Positions 17,765 through 25,986 of a stretch of DNA of 64,000 bases are shown here, in pieces (position 1 is the stretch's first letter; each line of letters begins with the position of its first letter). The stretch comes from Pantoea sp. Lineage in GTDB: Bacteria; Pseudomonadota; Gammaproteobacteria; Enterobacterales; Enterobacteriaceae. The DNA lies in contig NZ_JAPWKD010000011.1 in the NCBI RefSeq assembly GCF_028283705.1, positions 682,001-746,000 of the forward strand, read 5' to 3'. Below the pieces are notes generated by a model. That model had not been told where the DNA came from. It worked only from the letters and a program-made list of their open reading frames with translations, and searched no databases. The translations under genes and the position numbers were made by a program.

Positions 17765-17795
17765 GCTATGCATAGCGCAAAGCCTGTGCTATGCA
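17765..17795. repeat. Palindrome GCTATGCATAGC with third half-site
   Basis: A perfect 12-bp palindrome at 17765-17776 followed by an inverted half GCTATGCA at 17788-17795. It lies in the 5' untranslated region of the frameshifted island gene and 3' of the exporter gene. It could be a regulator site or form an RNA hairpin with an eleven-base loop. Confidence 0.45.
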
Positions 17796-17799
17796 GAGA

Positions 17800-17820
17800 A
17801 TATGAAGCATCCCTGATAAT
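17800..17820 (-). repeat. Upstream element copy 2 (promoter-like)
   Basis: Second copy of the 21-base element (plus-strand start ATATGAAGCATCC), 64 bases before the start of the frameshifted island gene. Flanking bases beyond the 21-mer are also partly conserved (CATATT followed by a pyrimidine run and a GCAT-like block on the minus strand). Confidence 0.6.
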
Positions 17821-17846
17821 AAAATGCTCTGAGGAGATCGGATGAA

Positions 17847-19946
17847 TTACCGTGGCGGCAGGCGATACATCTTTTGCTGCATCAACTCTGCCTGGCGCGC
17901 ATTCATCACCGGCCATGCCTGCTGCGGAAACAAATAAAGCCGCACGCTGGCAAGATGGAACATTGGGGTCAGCAGACTCTCGTCCCACATCGCCAGACGC
18001 TCCAGCATCAGCAGCAATGTATCGATCTCATCCAGCAGATCCGGGTGGGGTGTGGTTTGCAATGATTTCAGACGTCGCTTCAGAAACAAACCCAGCTCGT
18101 GAAACATCTGTCCGCTGTCGAGATGATATTTCGCCAGCAAATCTTTATGTCGTGCGTAGTAGTCAAAGCTGTTGACCCCCAGCCATACCTCATTCAGCAA
18201 CATACCCGCCGAGGTCATATCAGGTTGTGGATCGAGGCGCAGGCGCGGCAGCACCACATTCAGCTTATCCAGCATCAGGCCGATAAAACGCTGACGTCCC
18301 AGTAACGATGAACCGTTGCGTTCCGTTTCTTTGATAAAACGCAGCAGTTCGCGCAGACCAATGCGTACCGCGCGGCGTGCAGTCCAGGACGGCTTTTTAT
18401 TGCGCAGGATAGCGGTAAGGATGACGGCAAATAACACGCCAGTCATCGAGGAAATGGCGGTATTGGTGAGTGCCACAAGGTCAGGGCGCAGATGATGGCC
18501 CAGGCCAATAAAACCAGGAATCTGAATCGCGACACTCAGACCAATCATATTGGTAGTGGGGCGGGCAATCATCAGTCCGAGCAGGATCAGGCCCGGAGCC
18601 AGGCAAATCATCAGCGCCTCAAACGATGTCGCCTGCGGCAGCAGGATAGCCACGTAAATCACGCTGATAAAGATGGCGACGATAACACCACGAATAAATA
18701 GCTTCATGGAGGTGAGAGGTGTATCCAGACTGGCGAAAAACGAACTCAGAATGGCTGCCATCACCGGAGCGGATGCACCATCACGCCAGCCCGTCGCCAT
18801 CCAAAGCAGACAGGAGCCGAAGGTGGCACAAAAGGCGGTGAGGGCGGATAGGCGGATAAGCCCCTTGTCAAAAAAGCGGTGGGTACGTTTGCCGCGCGCC
18901 AGCGTGGTATCACCTGAAAGATCGCTCACCAGCCCACCTACGCTCTGATAGGCTCCGGCGATACGCACAAAGTCCGTCAGACGCTCCAGTACACCGATCA
19001 GTAATAGGTGGGATTCAGTAGGCAACTCGCCCAGACGCCAGGTTTCGTTAAGTTCCTTCTGACAGGTTGCCAAAGCCTGCTGAATATCGCTGGTTTCACC
19101 CACCGCCTCACCGTCATGTAACCACAGCAGGAACTGGCGGAAGGTTTGTGCCACATTTTCCGGGAAGGTGATTTGCAACGCTGACAATTTTTGCAGGCGA
19201 ATTTCAATCGCGATAAGCGTGGGGATCAGATAAGACAGATGCTGGTACTGCACACTGACCAGACGAATCAATCGACGCGCCGCATCCCCCTCGTACACGC
19301 AGTGGGTGATAAGAATTTCTACCTGCTGCGGATTGGTCGCCATGCGGATCAGAATGTCATCACGCTCAGGGGATTTATCCGTCGGGATGCCGGAAAGCAG
19401 GTCGCTACATAGCTTGCGTCCATTGAGGTACCACTGGCTGACACTCTGCTCCAGCAGGCTGCGCATGGAGACCGGAAACAACAGGCCATGTACCAGGCTG
19501 CTGCACACGATGCCTAAGGTGATCTCTTCAATGCGAGATAACACCGTATTGGTGATCGCCAGTGGGGTGGTGACTTCCGGGAACCCCATGATCGCCGCGC
19601 TGTAACCGGCCAGCATAAAGACATAACTTTTCGGCGTGCGATCGTGCAGCGACAGGTACAAACAGACGCTGACCCAGAGCGATACGCACAGGCTAAACAG
19701 CAGCGGATGTTCCACTGTCAGCGGAAAGATAAAAAAGATAAACACGCCACCCAACAAGGTGCCCATCAGGCGGAACACCGATTTGGAGATGGTGGAGGCT
19801 GAATAAAGCTGTGAGGAAACAAATACCGTGGTCAATGCCCAGGCAGGTTTATCCAGGTTCAGTTCAAGTGCGAAATATAATGCCAGAAAGGCGGCCAGAC
19901 AGGTTTTAACAGCAAAAAAAACGGCGTTTTTTGAAAACCACGGCAT
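17847..19946 (-). CDS. FUSC-family inner-membrane exporter (AaeB/YdhK-like)
   Basis: Predicted aromatic-acid efflux component, 699 residues. Two hydrophobic blocks, each with about five to six membrane segments (residues about 10-165 and 355-510), flank soluble regions, the FUSC layout of AaeB. Features include FAVKTCLAAFLALYFALELN and WALTTVFVSSQL at the N-terminus and ATGWRDGASAPVMAAILSSFFASLDTP in the second block. The usual AaeA-like membrane fusion partner and AaeX are not adjacent. With phenolic acid decarboxylase nearby, export of phenolic acids is plausible but not shown. Confidence 0.87.
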   Translation of the reverse strand: MPWFSKNAVFFAVKTCLAAFLALYFALELNLDKPAWALTTVFVSSQLYSASTISKSVFRLMGTLLGGVFIFFIFPLTVEHPLLFSLCVSLWVSVCLYLSLHDRTPKSYVFMLAGYSAAIMGFPEVTTPLAITNTVLSRIEEITLGIVCSSLVHGLLFPVSMRSLLEQSVSQWYLNGRKLCSDLLSGIPTDKSPERDDILIRMATNPQQVEILITHCVYEGDAARRLIRLVSVQYQHLSYLIPTLIAIEIRLQKLSALQITFPENVAQTFRQFLLWLHDGEAVGETSDIQQALATCQKELNETWRLGELPTESHLLLIGVLERLTDFVRIAGAYQSVGGLVSDLSGDTTLARGKRTHRFFDKGLIRLSALTAFCATFGSCLLWMATGWRDGASAPVMAAILSSFFASLDTPLTSMKLFIRGVIVAIFISVIYVAILLPQATSFEALMICLAPGLILLGLMIARPTTNMIGLSVAIQIPGFIGLGHHLRPDLVALTNTAISSMTGVLFAVILTAILRNKKPSWTARRAVRIGLRELLRFIKETERNGSSLLGRQRFIGLMLDKLNVVLPRLRLDPQPDMTSAGMLLNEVWLGVNSFDYYARHKDLLAKYHLDSGQMFHELGLFLKRRLKSLQTTPHPDLLDEIDTLLLMLERLAMWDESLLTPMFHLASVRLYLFPQQAWPVMNARQAELMQQKMYRLPPR

Positions 19947-20301
19947 GACAGTAATAAGACCAGGAGGAGGCGCTAAGTGCGGCGTATCCTGCCAGAATTA
20001 AAAAACCACTCACCCCGTTAAATATGACAAATTGTTTCGCAATCAAAAATGATGTTCTTACTCTGTGATCAATTCGCGATTAATTATTAAATATTTCTTA
20101 TGCGGAAAAGGGAAGGAATCGCCGGGAGGAATGCCAATGTGGCGTTATTTTGTTCAGGTTTTGCTGTTTTCCGGGTTTTATCCCGACTCTGCCATCAATA
20201 TGTTAAATGTGATCTGGATCATGTTTTTGCCAATTCCCACAATTTTCGTGTTGCCACCATAAAATAATTTCGCGCTGACTGACGTGATTCCCTGCGCGAG
20301 A
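19947..20301. other. Non-coding AT-rich gap
   Basis: About 355 bases between the exporter start and the 3' end of the binding-protein gene. A 65-codon frame at 20065 has no ribosome site, family match or normal codon bias and I do not call it. The part next to 19946 probably holds the exporter promoter. No operator or hairpin stands out. Confidence 0.5.
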
Positions 20302-21015
20302 TCAATCCATTACCGCTAAAAATCCGTATTGCCTGAGAATCTGCTGCGCTGCCGCGGACTGCAGGAAATCGGCCAGCACCAATGCCTGTGGCTGGCACAG
20401 CGCCCAGGCATATTCAGCCCGAACGTTATAGGGTGCCGGGATACTCAATACCTGGAGTGCCGGAAAGGATGTCAGGCGAGGGGCGTAACTGGCATAGCCA
20501 ATAAACATATCGGCGTGATTCCGGGTCAAAAGCCAGCTGGCGGCAAGCTCACCCGGCGGGACGGTCAGGCTGTCTGTTCCGCCGACCAGGCAGCGGGCTT
20601 TAGCCTGAATCTGCTGACCTAATCCAGAATGATGTTGTTCAATGTTGGCGAACAGTTGCCAGGTATAGTCACCGGAGGGATCACTGTGCGGTGTCGAGGT
20701 GGCGAGCGTCAGATCGGGGCGTGCCAGTAACGAAAGCCAGTTATCCTGTTCGGTGACGCGGTCACGTTTCACTGTCAGGCAAAGCACATTGGCCGCAAAG
20801 CGGCCAGTTTTCAACGCCAGCCCACGCTGGAATAAATCTTCAGCGTGGGCGAGATTCGCTGAGGCAAACAAATCACAGCGAACTCCCGCCACAATCCGCT
20901 CGCGCAGCAGGCCTGCCGGGCCAAAATCCGTCTCGACATTCAACCCAAACTCTGCCATTAAGGCTGGCCATACCGGTTTCAGGCTACCGGCTGCCAGGAT
21001 GTGCAGCGTTGTCAT
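20302..21015 (-). CDS. Molybdate/tungstate-type extracellular binding protein (ModA-like, no signal peptide)
   Basis: 237 residues resembling ModA/WtpA solute-binding proteins. It begins LHILAAGSLKPVWPAL, the position of the ligand-binding AGSL loop, followed by FGPAGLLRERI, CDLFASANLAHAEDL and TSTPHSDPSGDYTWQLF. The chosen start (21015) leaves no export signal, so it may act in the cytoplasm or be a degenerate transporter part. The gene overlaps the upstream FecB-like gene by 32 bases and is probably co-transcribed from the ModE-box promoter. Function as molybdate binding rests on family and context. Confidence 0.75.
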   Translation of the reverse strand: MTTLHILAAGSLKPVWPALMAEFGLNVETDFGPAGLLRERIVAGVRCDLFASANLAHAEDLFQRGLALKTGRFAANVLCLTVKRDRVTEQDNWLSLLARPDLTLATSTPHSDPSGDYTWQLFANIEQHHSGLGQQIQAKARCLVGGTDSLTVPPGELAASWLLTRNHADMFIGYASYAPRLTSFPALQVLSIPAPYNVRAEYAWALCQPQALVLADFLQSAAAQQILRQYGFLAVMD

Positions 21016-22054
21016 GATAATGCGTCCGGTAAAATTGTTGATACCATTGGTCAGCCTGTTTCTGCATATCAATATCGCGGAATTTTTCCGGATAGAGCTT
21101 CTTCGCCATCCACAGTTCTCCCAGCCCAATGGCTTCGGGCATCGGATAGCCCCAGGCTTTGGCATATTCCGGCATCAACCATACGCGATGATTTTTCACC
21201 GCATCAATGGTCTGCCATTGTGGGTTATGGATGATTTCATCCACCACCTGTGGGTAACGATCCTGAACAAAAATCACCTGCGGATTCCAGGCAATAACCT
21301 GCTCCATACTGACCTGTTTAAAACCCTGAATGGTGGAAGCCGCTACATTGAGTGCCCCTGCATGGGCCATCATCAACCCGGTATATTTACCGGAACCGTA
21401 AGTGGTGAGGTCCGGGTTTGCCATATAGGCGCGCACGCGCTGCTGCTCGGGAACAGACCGCAAATGATCGGCCACCAGCTGGCGACCTGCAAAGGCAGCA
21501 TTAATCAGCGCTTGCGCCTGTTGCTGCTTATTCACCACCTCACCAATAAGCGTGATGCCTTCCTTAATACCCAGATTATAGGCCTGTTCTTCATCCTGCA
21601 TGGAGGGATTGATTTTGCCCTGCTGACCAGCGTCGTCATGCCGCAAAGAGATCGCGATCACCGGAATGCCGAGGGCGGAAATCTTATCGATCATCTCTTT
21701 CGGCGCATAGTTGGTCACAAACACCACCTGCGGATGGAGTACCACCAGGCTTTCCACATCCACATGAGTAAGATCGCCAAGCATCGCTTTGTGATTGAGC
21801 TCCGGCACCAGCGTGGCGTAGCCGTCACCCAATTGCTGCTTCCAGTTTGCCAGGATGCCGACGATTTTGTCGGTGGCGTTCAGTTGCACCAGCAAATTCA
21901 GGGTTTGATGTTGCAGCACCACGACACGGTCCACTTTGTCGGGAATGGTGACCTGGCGACCGATCTGATCGGTGACCACCCGGCTGGCAAAGCTGTGCAG
22001 TGAGGTAAGCAGTAAAACGCTGGCTAAGGCAAAGCGGGAAAAAGGGCGGTTCAT
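20984..22054 (-). CDS. FecB/MolA-type periplasmic metal-oxyanion binding protein
   Basis: Class III substrate-binding protein of 356 residues. A signal peptide (FALASVLLLTSLHSFA-SR) is followed by VVTDQIGRQVTIPDKVDRVVVLQHQTLNLLVQL, typical of FecB/BtuF domains, and a C-terminal EAIGLGELWMAKKLYPEKF helix common in MolA-like proteins. Known relatives bind ferric siderophores, cobalamin or, for MolA, molybdate. A ModE-like box in its promoter favours an oxyanion. No permease or ATPase gene is visible nearby. Confidence 0.83.
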   Translation of the reverse strand: MNRPFSRFALASVLLLTSLHSFASRVVTDQIGRQVTIPDKVDRVVVLQHQTLNLLVQLNATDKIVGILANWKQQLGDGYATLVPELNHKAMLGDLTHVDVESLVVLHPQVVFVTNYAPKEMIDKISALGIPVIAISLRHDDAGQQGKINPSMQDEEQAYNLGIKEGITLIGEVVNKQQQAQALINAAFAGRQLVADHLRSVPEQQRVRAYMANPDLTTYGSGKYTGLMMAHAGALNVAASTIQGFKQVSMEQVIAWNPQVIFVQDRYPQVVDEIIHNPQWQTIDAVKNHRVWLMPEYAKAWGYPMPEAIGLGELWMAKKLYPEKFRDIDMQKQADQWYQQFYRTHYHDNAAHPGSR

Positions 22055-22069
22055 AATGGCTCCTGATAT

Positions 22070-22093
22070 CGATATGCACAGGATTATATAGCG
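22070..22093. promoter_or_regulatory. ModE-like box 1
   Basis: A 24-base site with arms CGATATGC and TATATAGCG separated by seven bases, 16 bases upstream of the FecB-like start. It follows the layout CGnTATAT-N7-TAnATAnCG that I recall for the E. coli modA operator. With box 2 it lies in the divergent promoter. I assign ModE from pattern only. Confidence 0.6.
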
Positions 22094-22137
22094 ATATGTG
22101 CCATGACTAAATATACGATTGCTCTTTTAAAAATTAA

Positions 22138-22161
22138 CGATATATAATAATTTACATAGCG
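22138..22161. promoter_or_regulatory. ModE-like box 2
   Basis: A 24-base site with arms CGATATAT and TACATAGCG around seven bases. It is closer to the remembered E. coli modA operator (same length, same TACATA right arm) than box 1 and lies 68 bases before the TonB-receptor start. Repression by molybdate-bound ModE would make receptor and binding proteins molybdenum-starvation genes. Confidence 0.68.
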
Positions 22162-22229
22162 ATAATAATAACCTTACAAAACAATACCATAAATCAATCT
22201 TTTTTATTCAGTAAAGCAATGGCCAGGAA

Positions 22230-24356
22230 ATGAAAATTAATTCGCGTAACACACCGGTTATCAGTTTAATTAGCTTAAGCGTACTGATAGCGATTAATGC
22301 CAATGCGGCAGAAAACACCACAGAGCAACCTGCTCTAACCGTCACCGCAGCACCCAGTCAAACCCCTTCATCTGTCGATAAAAAAGCCACCTTGGGTAAT
22401 TTAGGCAGCCAGGAAATACGTAATACCCCGTGGTCGGTTGAGACAGTTTCTCCGCAATTGATGAAGCGGCAGCAACTGAAAAGCATCACCGATATCTATC
22501 GCTATATGCCTTCGGTACAGGGGGATGGCGCGCGTCCACAGACGCGGGGTATGCAGGGCAGCGTGGTACAAAACAGTATGATCGATGGGTTGAATGTGGT
22601 CTCAACCACCGATTACGCCGCAGAGCAGTTTGATCATCTGGAAGTGCTGAATGGTCTGGCTGGTTCGCTTTATGGCCCCGCCAACCCGGCTGGCTTATTC
22701 AATTTTGTCAGCAAGCGTCCAACCGATACACCGCAGCATAGCATTACGGTCGGGGGTGGAACCGGGCTCAGCCATCTGCTGTCTGGTGATTTTAGCGGTC
22801 CGCTGGATGATAACGACCGGCTGCGCTACCGCCTGAATATGCTGGATGATGAAGGTAATGGTTACGTAAAAGGCAGTAAGAAACGTCGTCAGTTAGTGAG
22901 TCTGGCGCTGGATGCTAACCTTACCGATAAGACGGTGCTGGAGACCAACTTTAGCTATTACCATTTCTATGACAAAGGCTTGCCGGGTAAATTTGCGCTG
23001 GGCAGTGGCCTGACATTCCCCGCCGCGCCTGATCCGAAAACTGCGCATCTGGGCCAGTCCTATGCCGGTGATAACAACCATACGCTGACGGCGGGCGTCC
23101 ATCTGAAGCACGATTTTGACGGCAACTGGCAGGGCGAAGTGGGGGTGTTACGACAAATCGCCGATCGTGAGTCAACGGCAGTCACTAATACCTTTACCGA
23201 CAATAAAGGCCATTACACCACCACCACGTCCTCGGCCACCGCCAGTCGTTTTACCATCAACAGCTACATGGCGAATCTGAATGGTGAAGTGGATACCGGC
23301 TGGATTCATCACCAGATTTCCACCGGCCTGCGCGGTTTTGTCTGGAAAAATATGAATCCGATAGCAGGGGGGACTTCAACGCTGGGCAGTGCCTCGCTGG
23401 ATAATCCGCAGGCTTTTGCTGAACCTGATTACCCGGATTTCACCGACCGCTACCATTCGGCCACTGCCACGCAACACGCCTTCCTGTTGAGCGATAACCT
23501 GTCGTTTTCACCGCAATGGAGCCTGTTGCTGGCAGGAAGCGAAAGTTTGCTCAGTTCGTCCAACTACAACAAAGCAGGCAGCCGTACCAGCGAATCGTCA
23601 AACAGTGGCTTTAGCGGTTCTGCCAGTTTGATGTACAAGCCGGTTGACCCGCTGACGCTGTATGTCAGTTACGCGGATAGCCTGCAACAGGGGGATACCG
23701 CACCAACCGGATCGAATAACGCCGGGAACATCCTCGCGCCCTACCGCAGCCGTCAGGTGGAGATGGGCAGCAAACTGGCGATTAACAACAAACTTCTCCT
23801 CACCGCCGCGGTGTTTCAGATCAAGCGTCCTTACGCCTATACCAATGCCAGTGGCGACTATGCCATCGATGGCGAACAGCGTAACCGGGGTATTGAGTTG
23901 ATGGCTGATGGCGATGTCACTGATCGCTTACATATTTACGGTGGCATGACGTGGCTGGACCCGCGTTTGTTAAAAACCGCCAGCAAACAGACCGAGGATA
24001 AGCAAATCGTTGGTTTGTCGCGCTACGTCGCCAGCCTGTTTGCTGCCTATGACCTGCCGATGCTGAGTGGCACGGATATCCACGGCGGCCTGCATTATGT
24101 GGGTCGGCGCAGCACCGATAACCAGAACAATGGCTGGGTGAGCGGTTATACCACGCTGGATGCAGGAACAGCATGGAAAACCCAACTGTTCAATACCGCC
24201 ACCACCTTCCGCCTGGATGTGACCAACCTGACGAATCGCCACTACTGGACCAATATCGTACCAGGTGGACTCAATGGTTACAGCGGTTCGGGTTACGCCA
24301 GCGCCCAGCTGGGCGAGCCGCGTATGGTTCAGGTATCCATGCAGCTTAACTTCTGA
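22230..24356 (+). CDS. TonB-dependent outer-membrane receptor
   Basis: Outer-membrane gated channel of 708 residues, the usual size for siderophore-type receptors. The signal peptide ends near ANAAEN; a TonB-box-like PALTVTA follows, then a plug domain (TPWSVETVSPQLMKRQQLKSITDIYRYMPSVQG; GSLYGPANPAGLFNFVSKRP) and a 22-strand barrel ending in phenylalanine (VQVSMQLNF). The start at 22230 is the only ATG fitting the signal. The promoter carries ModE-like boxes and the flanking genes encode oxyanion/metal-binding proteins, so the cargo may be a molybdenum or tungsten chelate and not ferric siderophore. That is inference. Confidence 0.9.
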   Translation: MKINSRNTPVISLISLSVLIAINANAAENTTEQPALTVTAAPSQTPSSVDKKATLGNLGSQEIRNTPWSVETVSPQLMKRQQLKSITDIYRYMPSVQGDGARPQTRGMQGSVVQNSMIDGLNVVSTTDYAAEQFDHLEVLNGLAGSLYGPANPAGLFNFVSKRPTDTPQHSITVGGGTGLSHLLSGDFSGPLDDNDRLRYRLNMLDDEGNGYVKGSKKRRQLVSLALDANLTDKTVLETNFSYYHFYDKGLPGKFALGSGLTFPAAPDPKTAHLGQSYAGDNNHTLTAGVHLKHDFDGNWQGEVGVLRQIADRESTAVTNTFTDNKGHYTTTTSSATASRFTINSYMANLNGEVDTGWIHHQISTGLRGFVWKNMNPIAGGTSTLGSASLDNPQAFAEPDYPDFTDRYHSATATQHAFLLSDNLSFSPQWSLLLAGSESLLSSSNYNKAGSRTSESSNSGFSGSASLMYKPVDPLTLYVSYADSLQQGDTAPTGSNNAGNILAPYRSRQVEMGSKLAINNKLLLTAAVFQIKRPYAYTNASGDYAIDGEQRNRGIELMADGDVTDRLHIYGGMTWLDPRLLKTASKQTEDKQIVGLSRYVASLFAAYDLPMLSGTDIHGGLHYVGRRSTDNQNNGWVSGYTTLDAGTAWKTQLFNTATTFRLDVTNLTNRHYWTNIVPGGLNGYSGSGYASAQLGEPRMVQVSMQLNF

Positions 24357-24369
24357 CGGGAATACACCG

Positions 24370-25126
24370 ATGTTGAAACCGATTTGCCGGTTAGCGCTGG
24401 CGCTGCCGTTATTGCTGGCCAGCGCCACTGGCCTGGCGCAAACCGTGACTGACGATCGTGGTAACCGGGTGGAAATCACCCATCCGGTTAACCATGTTGC
24501 GGATGCCTGGTTTGCCCATCATTCGTTGCTGATGACGCTGGGGGCGGGTGACCGCATTGTCGCGACGGTAAACCATCCGGCAGATCGGCCGTGGATGTTT
24601 AAGGTTCAGCCGTCACTGAACCAGGCTTTACAGGCGCATGGTAAAACCTTCGCCAGTGAAGCGCTGGTGGCGCGCCATGTGGATGCGGTCTTTGTCCCGG
24701 CCAATGATCCGGATGCCCAGTCCTACCGCCTGGCGGGCATTCCGGTGCTGGAAATGCAGTTTGATGACTTTGGCTCGATGAAGCGTTCTCTCACCACTAC
24801 GGCAGCGGTGATTGGCACGCCTGAGGCGCAGGCACGAGCTGTGGCCTATAACCAGTATCTGGATCAGCAAATCGCCAGCATTCAGGCGAAAACTCTGGGA
24901 TTGACCAACAGCCAGCGCCCGACTGTGCTGCATATTCAGTCGCTCCATCCATTGAAAGTGGATGGCCGCAACACGCTGATTGATACCTGGATCAACCTTG
25001 CTGGTGGGCGCAATGTGGCGGCGGGGATTGATGGCAATATGAAGCCTATTTCTCCGGAGGATGTTATTCGCTGGAACCCGGACGTGATTATCATAGGTGC
25101 TGGTGCGGGCAATCTGGCGGATTCTG
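24370..25126 (+). CDS. FecB/BtuF-type periplasmic binding protein, cut at contig seam
   Basis: Second class III binding protein, 13 bases after the TonB receptor. It has a signal peptide (LALALPLLLASATGLA-QTV) and the conserved TVTDDRGNRVEITHPVNHVADAWFAHHSLLMTLGAGDRIVATV. About 250 residues are normal up to PDVIIIGAGAGNLADS. The frame then runs into antisense sequence of a GC-rich permease and becomes Arg/Pro-rich nonsense ending at 25254. The C-terminal lobe (about 80-90 residues) is missing because of the join near 25,130. It should cooperate with the TonB receptor in periplasmic capture. Confidence 0.85.
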
Positions 25127-25129
25127 ATT

Positions 25130-25986
25130 ACTCCTGGCCCACCGCATTGAAGCCCGCCAGGCCTCCCAGCGCGCCCGACAGCAGCACCGTGCCGGCCAGC
25201 AGCCGCCGCATAGCGCGCCCACGGCCGTGGCCACGCTCTCGCTGGCATAGATGAAGCGCAGGTACAGCCCGACCCGGCTGCGTTCCACCAGCCACCAGGC
25301 CGCCACCGCCGCCGCCGCCGCGAACACGATGGCGCTGCTGAACCCCGAGACGATGTCGGGCAGGTGGACGAAATCGGGGAACTTGGGCGAATGGGGAAAG
25401 GCGTCCTTCGGGTCTTTCCAGGAACCGTAGACCAGGTGCAGCAGGAAGTCGCCGGCCACGTAGTTCAGCATCAGGCTGGAAATGATCTCGTTGATGGATA
25501 TCTTCAGTTTCAGGAACAGGGGCGGCACCGCCCACAGCAGCCCGCCGGCCAGCGCGGCCAGCACCATGAGCCACAGGCGCAGGCCGGGCGGGCCGACGTC
25601 GTCAGGGCCGTGGCGGCGATCGCGCCGAAGATCATCTGCCCTTCCAGGCCGAGGTTCAGAAGCGGGCGGAAAGCCAACGAGGCCGCCAGCCCGATCATCA
25701 TCAGGGGCGCGGCCTGGAACAGCACGGCGCGCAGGTTCTGGCCGTCGAACAGGGTTTCGAGGATGAACTCGTCGAGCAGGCCGCCGGCATCGACGCCGGC
25801 GGCCATGAGGATGCCCGCGCAAATCAGCAAGCCCACCGCCACCGACACGGCCAGGATCGCCGCCTGCCGCCGCACGCCGACCTGCGGGCGCACCTCGAGC
25901 GTGTCGCGGCGCGCCAGCCGCGGCGTGCGGCGGGGCTTGGCGCCCTTGGAAACGGAAAGGTCTGTCATGGAAATCGGTTCGGTCAT
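25130..25986 (-). pseudogene. BMP-type ABC importer permease, truncated and twice frameshifted
   Basis: Inner-membrane permease of a nucleoside/nucleobase importer (BmpD/NupP type). Frame 1 runs from MTEPISMTDLS (25986) through LFQAAPLMMIGLAASLAFRPLLNLGLEGQMIFGAIAATAL. The match continues in a second frame (DDVGPPGLRLWLMVLAALAGG ... ISINEIISSLMLNYVAG ... FIYASESVATAVG) from about 25,603, and in a third (MRRLLAGTVLLSGALGGLAGFNAVG) from about 25,212. The C-terminal third is absent, lost at the contig seam. The start overlaps the ATPase stop (ATGA). Two one-base errors or real mutations plus truncation explain it. A second permease gene would be expected downstream. Confidence 0.82.

Noticed and set aside
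20065-20262. Small 65-codon protein with a hydrophobic stretch
   Set aside because: No ribosome site, no family resemblance and AT-rich promoter-like surroundings.
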